A stretch of 48,734 nt of DNA from the NCBI RefSeq assembly GCF_959029255.1, contig NZ_CAUFUE010000032.1, forward strand, positions 1 to 48,734, in the 5' to 3' direction. A program made the position numbers and the translations under genes. How positions within the stretch are numbered: the first letter of the stretch is position 1; every line of letters starts with the position of its first letter. The notes beneath the pieces were generated by a model. The model did no database searches and had not been told where the DNA came from. It saw only the letters and a program-made list of their open reading frames with translations. Of the stretch, positions 44,700 through 48,734 are shown piece after piece. The DNA comes from an uncultured Bacteroides sp. (GTDB lineage: Bacteria; Bacteroidota; Bacteroidia; Bacteroidales; Bacteroidaceae).

Positions 44700-47600
44700 A
44701 TGGAAAAGAATTTAAAGAAAGTACTTGTTTTGGGCTCGGGTGCGCTCAAGATAGGACAGGCCGGGGAGTTTGACTATTCCGGGTCACAAGCGTTGAAGGC
44801 TTTGCGCGAAGAAGGTATAAGTTCGGTGTTGGTAAATCCGAATATTGCTACGATTCAGACATCGGAAGGCATTGCCGACAAAGTTTACTTCTTGCCGGTT
44901 ACTCCTTATTTCGTAGAGGAAATTATCAAGAAAGAACAACCGGACGGCATTTTGTTGGCTTTTGGCGGACAAACGGCGCTGAACTGTGGTGCTGAACTTT
45001 ATACGAACGGTATTCTTCAGAAATATGGGGTACGTGTGCTGGGTACTTCGGTAGAAGCTATCATGTACACGGAAGACCGTGACCTTTTTGTGAAGAAACT
45101 CGATGAGATACAAATGAAGACTCCCGTCAGCCAGGCTGTGGAGAGCATGGAAGATGCTATCGCTGCTGCACGTAAAATCGGTTATCCGGTGATGGTGCGT
45201 TCGGCTTACGCGTTGGGCGGACTTGGTAGCGGTATTTGCGCTGATGAAGCTGAGTTTTTGAAACTGGCTGAAAGTTCTTTTGCCTTCTCCAAACAAATCC
45301 TGGTGGAAGAATCTCTGAAGGGATGGAAAGAAATTGAGTTTGAGGTTATCCGTGATGCTAACGACCATTGCTTTACGGTGGCAAGCATGGAGAACTTCGA
45401 CCCGCTGGGTATCCATACCGGTGAGTCTATTGTGGTGGCTCCTACTTGTTCTTTGACTGAAGAGCAGGTGAAGATGCTTCAGGAACTTTCTACAAAATGT
45501 ATCCGTCACCTCGGCATCGTAGGCGAATGTAATATTCAGTATGCATTCAATGCCGAAACCAACGACTATCGTGTGATTGAGGTGAACGCCCGCCTGTCTC
45601 GCTCTTCTGCGCTGGCTTCTAAGGCTACCGGTTATCCGTTGGCATTTGTTGCCGCTAAGATTGCATTGGGGTATACGCTCGACCAAATCGGTGAAATGGG
45701 TACTCCGAATTCTGCATACGTGGCTCCGCAACTGGACTATCTGATTTGTAAGATACCTCGCTGGGACTTGACGAAGTTCGCGGGTGTGAGCCGTGAAATT
45801 GGTTCCAGCATGAAGTCTGTCGGTGAGATTATGTCTATCGGTCGTACATTCGAAGAAATCATCCAGAAGGGGTTGCGCATGATTGGACAAGGCATGCATG
45901 GTTTCGTAGGTAATGACGATTTGGAATTCAGCGACCTTGATTATGAACTGTCTCATCCTACCGATTTGCGTGTATTCGCTATCGCTGAGGCCTTGGAAAA
46001 GGGTTATACTATCGACCGCATCCAGGAATTGACAAAGATTGACCCTTGGTTCTTGGGCAAATTGAAAAATATTGTTGACTATAAGTTCAAACTTTCCCAA
46101 TATAATAAGGTGGAAGATATTCCGGCTGATGTATTGCGTGAGGCGAAAGTGTTCGGCTTCTCTGATTTCCAGATTGCCCGTTTCGTATTGAGCCCTCAAG
46201 GTAATATGGAGAAAGAAAACCTGATGGTACGTGCACGTCGTAAGGAATTGGGCATTCTTCCGGCAGTGAAGCGCATCAACACCATTGCTTCCGAACATCC
46301 TGAATTGACGAACTACCTGTATATGACATACGCTGTTCAAGGGTATGACGTGAATTATTATAAGAATGAGAAATCGGTAGTCGTACTCGGTTCGGGCGCT
46401 TATCGTATCGGTTCTTCCGTGGAATTTGACTGGTGTTCGGTGAACGCTATCCAGACTGCACGTAAGTTGGGTTACAAATCAATCATGATTAATTATAACC
46501 CCGAAACGGTGTCTACTGACTATGATATGTGCGACCGCCTGTACTTCGACGAACTTTCTTTTGAACGTGTGCTCGATGTAATCGACTTGGAACAACCTCG
46601 CGGTGTTATCGTATCCGTAGGTGGACAGATTCCTAACAACTTGGCTATGAAGCTTCATCGCCAGTCGGTTCCTGTCCTTGGCACTTCTCCAATCTCCATC
46701 GACCGTGCCGAGAACCGTAATAAATTCTCTGCTATGCTTGACCAGTTGGGCATCGACCAGCCTGCTTGGCAGGAACTTACAAGCTTGGAAGATGTGAAGG
46801 GCTTTGTAGAGAAAGTGGGATATCCCGTATTGGTTCGTCCGTCGTATGTACTCTCCGGTGCCGCTATGAATGTGTGCTATGATGAGGAAGAACTGGAAAA
46901 TTTCTTGAAAATGGCTGCTGAGGTTTCTAAGGAATATCCGGTAGTTGTATCTCAGTTCTTGCAGAATACGAAAGAGATAGAGTTTGATGCGGTTGCGCAG
47001 AATGGTGAAGTAGTGGAATATGCTATTTCGGAACATGTGGAATTTGCCGGTGTACACTCCGGTGACGCTACCTTGGTATTCCCGGCGCAGAAGATTTACT
47101 TCGCTACTGCTCGTCGCATCAAGAAAATCAGCCGTCAGATTGCGAAAGAACTTAATATCTCCGGTCCTTTCAATATTCAGTTCCTGGCTCGTAACAACGA
47201 GGTGAAGGTTATCGAGTGTAACCTCCGTGCTTCACGTAGTTTCCCGTTCGTTTCTAAAGTACTGAAACGTAACTTTATTGAAACGGCTACCCGTATCATG
47301 CTGGATGCTCCATACGCACAACCTGATAAGTCGGCGTTCGATATCGACTGGATTGGCGTAAAAGCTTCTCAGTTCTCGTTCTCCCGCCTGCACAAAGCAG
47401 ACCCTGTACTGGGTGTAGATATGTCCTCTACGGGTGAGGTAGGTTGTGTCGGTGATGACTTCTCTGAAGCGTTGATGAGTGCTATGATTGCTACCGGATT
47501 TAAGATTCCTGAAAAGGGTGTTATGTTCTCTTCCGGTGCCATGAAGTCTAAGGTGGATTTGCTGGATGCCAGCCGGATGCTTTTTGCTAAAGGGTACAAG

Positions 47601-47921
47601 ATATATGCGACGGCAGGTACCGCTGCATTCCTCAATGCGCATGGCGTGACTACGGAGCCGGTCTTCTGGCCTGACGAACGTCCTGATGCAGAGAATAATG
47701 TAATGAAAATGATTGCAGAGCATAAGTTCGACCTGATTGTAAATATACCGAAGAACCATTCCAAGCGTGAGCTGACTAACGGTTACAAGATACGTCGCGG
47801 TGCTATCGATCATAACATTCCATTGATTACGAACGCACGTCTGGCAAGTGCTTTCATCGAGGCATTCTGTGAAATGAAGATGGAAGATATTCAGATTAAG
47901 AGCTGGCAAGAATATAAATAA
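44700..47921 (+). CDS. carB: Carbamoyl-phosphate synthase large subunit
   Basis: CarB makes carbamoyl phosphate from bicarbonate, ammonia and two ATP for the pyrimidine and arginine pathways. The 1073-residue protein has the usual duplicated architecture: two preATP-grasp/ATP-grasp halves (about 1-400 and 555-935), a central oligomerisation domain and a C-terminal MGS-like allosteric domain (about 940-1073). Signatures include GSGALKIGQAGEFDYSGSQA at the start, ALGGLGSG in the first ATP-grasp half and GSGAYRIGSSVEFDWC at the start of the second half. The glutaminase gene carA is not next to it in this window. It has an attenuator-like leader upstream. Confidence 0.97.
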   Translation: MEKNLKKVLVLGSGALKIGQAGEFDYSGSQALKALREEGISSVLVNPNIATIQTSEGIADKVYFLPVTPYFVEEIIKKEQPDGILLAFGGQTALNCGAELYTNGILQKYGVRVLGTSVEAIMYTEDRDLFVKKLDEIQMKTPVSQAVESMEDAIAAARKIGYPVMVRSAYALGGLGSGICADEAEFLKLAESSFAFSKQILVEESLKGWKEIEFEVIRDANDHCFTVASMENFDPLGIHTGESIVVAPTCSLTEEQVKMLQELSTKCIRHLGIVGECNIQYAFNAETNDYRVIEVNARLSRSSALASKATGYPLAFVAAKIALGYTLDQIGEMGTPNSAYVAPQLDYLICKIPRWDLTKFAGVSREIGSSMKSVGEIMSIGRTFEEIIQKGLRMIGQGMHGFVGNDDLEFSDLDYELSHPTDLRVFAIAEALEKGYTIDRIQELTKIDPWFLGKLKNIVDYKFKLSQYNKVEDIPADVLREAKVFGFSDFQIARFVLSPQGNMEKENLMVRARRKELGILPAVKRINTIASEHPELTNYLYMTYAVQGYDVNYYKNEKSVVVLGSGAYRIGSSVEFDWCSVNAIQTARKLGYKSIMINYNPETVSTDYDMCDRLYFDELSFERVLDVIDLEQPRGVIVSVGGQIPNNLAMKLHRQSVPVLGTSPISIDRAENRNKFSAMLDQLGIDQPAWQELTSLEDVKGFVEKVGYPVLVRPSYVLSGAAMNVCYDEEELENFLKMAAEVSKEYPVVVSQFLQNTKEIEFDAVAQNGEVVEYAISEHVEFAGVHSGDATLVFPAQKIYFATARRIKKISRQIAKELNISGPFNIQFLARNNEVKVIECNLRASRSFPFVSKVLKRNFIETATRIMLDAPYAQPDKSAFDIDWIGVKASQFSFSRLHKADPVLGVDMSSTGEVGCVGDDFSEALMSAMIATGFKIPEKGVMFSSGAMKSKVDLLDASRMLFAKGYKIYATAGTAAFLNAHGVTTEPVFWPDERPDAENNVMKMIAEHKFDLIVNIPKNHSKRELTNGYKIRRGAIDHNIPLITNARLASAFIEAFCEMKMEDIQIKSWQEYK

Positions 47922-47947
47922 GTCTTAGCTAATCGAAAACGATTGTG

Positions 47948-47981
47948 AAAGCGGGAGGCCGATTGCGGTTTCCCGCTTTTT
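47948..47981 (+). terminator. Terminator after carB
   Basis: AAAGCGGGA (47948-47956) pairs with TCCCGCTTT (47971-47979), then a T run. The T run also supplies the TTTG -33 box of the next promoter. Confidence 0.85.
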
Positions 47982-48009
47982 GTTGCCTTTGCTTTTATCG
48001 CTATATTTG
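47979..48009 (+). promoter_or_regulatory. Promoter of the acetyltransferase gene
   Basis: TTTG (47979-47982), a 19-nt spacer and TATATTTG (48002-48009), a full consensus match. The start would be near 48016, about 22 nt before ATG 48038. Confidence 0.7.
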
Positions 48010-48037
48010 TCTCATTAACCAAAAAAAAGAAAGAAAT

Positions 48038-48598
48038 ATGAATGAAGTGGAGAAAATGCGGAGTTCGCAATTAGCGGATATGTCGGTGCCGGAGATACAG
48101 GTGAAATTTGAACATGCCAAACGGCTGCTTGCCAAAATGCGGGTGATGAGTACCTATGATGAAGGATACCGGAGCCTGTTGGAGGATTTGGTACCTGGTA
48201 TTCCCGCGACTTCTATTATTTGTCCGCCTTTCCATTGCGACCATGGTGACGGTATCCGTTTGGGTGAATATGTTTTTGTTAATGCCAATTGCACCTTTCT
48301 GGATGGCGGTTATATTACGATTGGCTCCCATACTCTGATTGGCCCGTGTGTGCAAATTTATACTCCGCATCATCCGATGGATTATATGGAGCGGCGTACG
48401 GAAAAAGAATATGCCTATCCGGTGACGGTGGGAGAGGATTGTTGGATTGGTGGCGGAGCTATTCTTTGTCCCGGGGTGACGATTGGTGACCGTTGCATTA
48501 TCGGTGCGGGCAGTGTAGTGACGAAAGATATACCATCCGATAGTGTTGCTGTTGGCAATCCCGCGAGAGTGATTCGGAAAAATGAAGTAAAAAAGTGA
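48038..48598 (+). CDS. Hexapeptide-repeat sugar O-acetyltransferase (Maa/NodL-like)
   Basis: A 186-residue acetyl-CoA-dependent O-acetyltransferase with the left-handed beta-helix fold. An N-terminal helical domain (about 1-60) is followed by hexapeptide repeats (GEYVFVNANCTFLDGGYITI, IGSHTLIGPCVQI). The catalytic His is in YTPHHPMDY, and the C-terminal VAVGNPARVIRK is standard for the family. The start at ATG 48038 is chosen over an upstream frame that overlaps the carB terminator. The substrate (maltose, galactoside or another sugar) cannot be told from sequence. Confidence 0.9.
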   Translation: MNEVEKMRSSQLADMSVPEIQVKFEHAKRLLAKMRVMSTYDEGYRSLLEDLVPGIPATSIICPPFHCDHGDGIRLGEYVFVNANCTFLDGGYITIGSHTLIGPCVQIYTPHHPMDYMERRTEKEYAYPVTVGEDCWIGGGAILCPGVTIGDRCIIGAGSVVTKDIPSDSVAVGNPARVIRKNEVKK

Positions 48599-48672
48599 AT
48601 GCGCTAAATGCTTGAATTTCAATTGGACTGAATATGATGTGAGATTTTTATTGCAAAATATTATGCGAAAGT

Positions 48673-48703
48673 TTTGGTTATGTCAAAATAAGCTGTACCT
48701 TTG
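48673..48703 (+). promoter_or_regulatory. Promoter reading out of the window
   Basis: TTTG (48673-48676), a 19-nt spacer and TACCTTTG (48696-48703) form a full Bacteroides promoter. The transcript would start near 48710, and its gene lies beyond the window end. Confidence 0.65.
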
Positions 48704-48734
48704 CATCGCTTTTGAAACGGAAGTGTACGGGCGT

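Noticed and set aside
44784..46340. 518-codon open frame on the minus strand
   Set aside because: It lies entirely within carB, whose protein is complete and conserved. The antisense product is rich in His, Arg and Ser in a way typical of shadow frames.

Overview
The window looks like a chromosomal segment of a gut Bacteroides; the species cannot be told from the sequence alone. Three things point there. Upstream regions carry the Bacteroidota promoter pattern (TTTG, 19-21 nt, TAnnTTTG) and lack strong Shine-Dalgarno sites. A SusC/SusD pair with an ECF sigma/FecR switch is present. Housekeeping proteins such as the 451-residue trigger factor, the 727-residue RecQ and the MutL without an endonuclease motif have the form I associate with Bacteroides. 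No rRNA, tRNA, insertion sequence, prophage or CRISPR array was recognised.

Layout. 0.1-4.4 kb: a plus-strand housekeeping cluster (DUF177/YceD, L32, FabH, Era, Der). 4.5-7.4 kb: a TPR sensor kinase and its LuxR-type response regulator, followed by a short promoter-to-terminator unit that may be a small RNA. 7.6-10.5 kb: MlaE/MlaF-type lipid transporter genes (minus), lptB (plus) and a single-RRM RNA-binding protein (minus) with a structured leader. 10.5-11.1 kb: a 620-nt gene-poor stretch with an array of palindromes spaced exactly 22 nt. 11.1-18.4 kb: tig, clpP, clpX, recQ and guaB. 18.5-26.2 kb: three SurA/PpiC-type periplasmic chaperone genes, an OstA-like protein, a small membrane protein and mutL. 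26.3-27.5 kb: an OmpA-family protein.

27.6-40.9 kb is the main accessory region, a minus-strand polysaccharide utilisation locus. In transcription order it encodes an ECF sigma factor, a FecR-type anti-sigma factor, a SusC-like transporter with an N-terminal STN signalling domain, a SusD-like lipoprotein, an M60 (enhancin/mucinase-type) metalloprotease lipoprotein, a BACON/Big2/discoidin-like lipoprotein and a divergent GH95-like glycoside hydrolase. The inferred job is capture and partial breakdown of a glycoprotein, probably mucin. The SusC STN domain would report substrate uptake to FecR, which would release the sigma factor to raise expression of the locus.

41.0-48.7 kb returns to core genes: trpS and an HU-like protein (minus), an orphan hybrid-free sensor kinase with a cysteine cluster, carB and a hexapeptide acetyltransferase (plus). 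The carB upstream region contains a promoter, a 38-codon small ORF and a terminator hairpin that overlaps the ORF stop codon, which looks like an attenuator. Other unexplained structures are long inverted repeats over the guaB promoter and between the HU and kinase genes.
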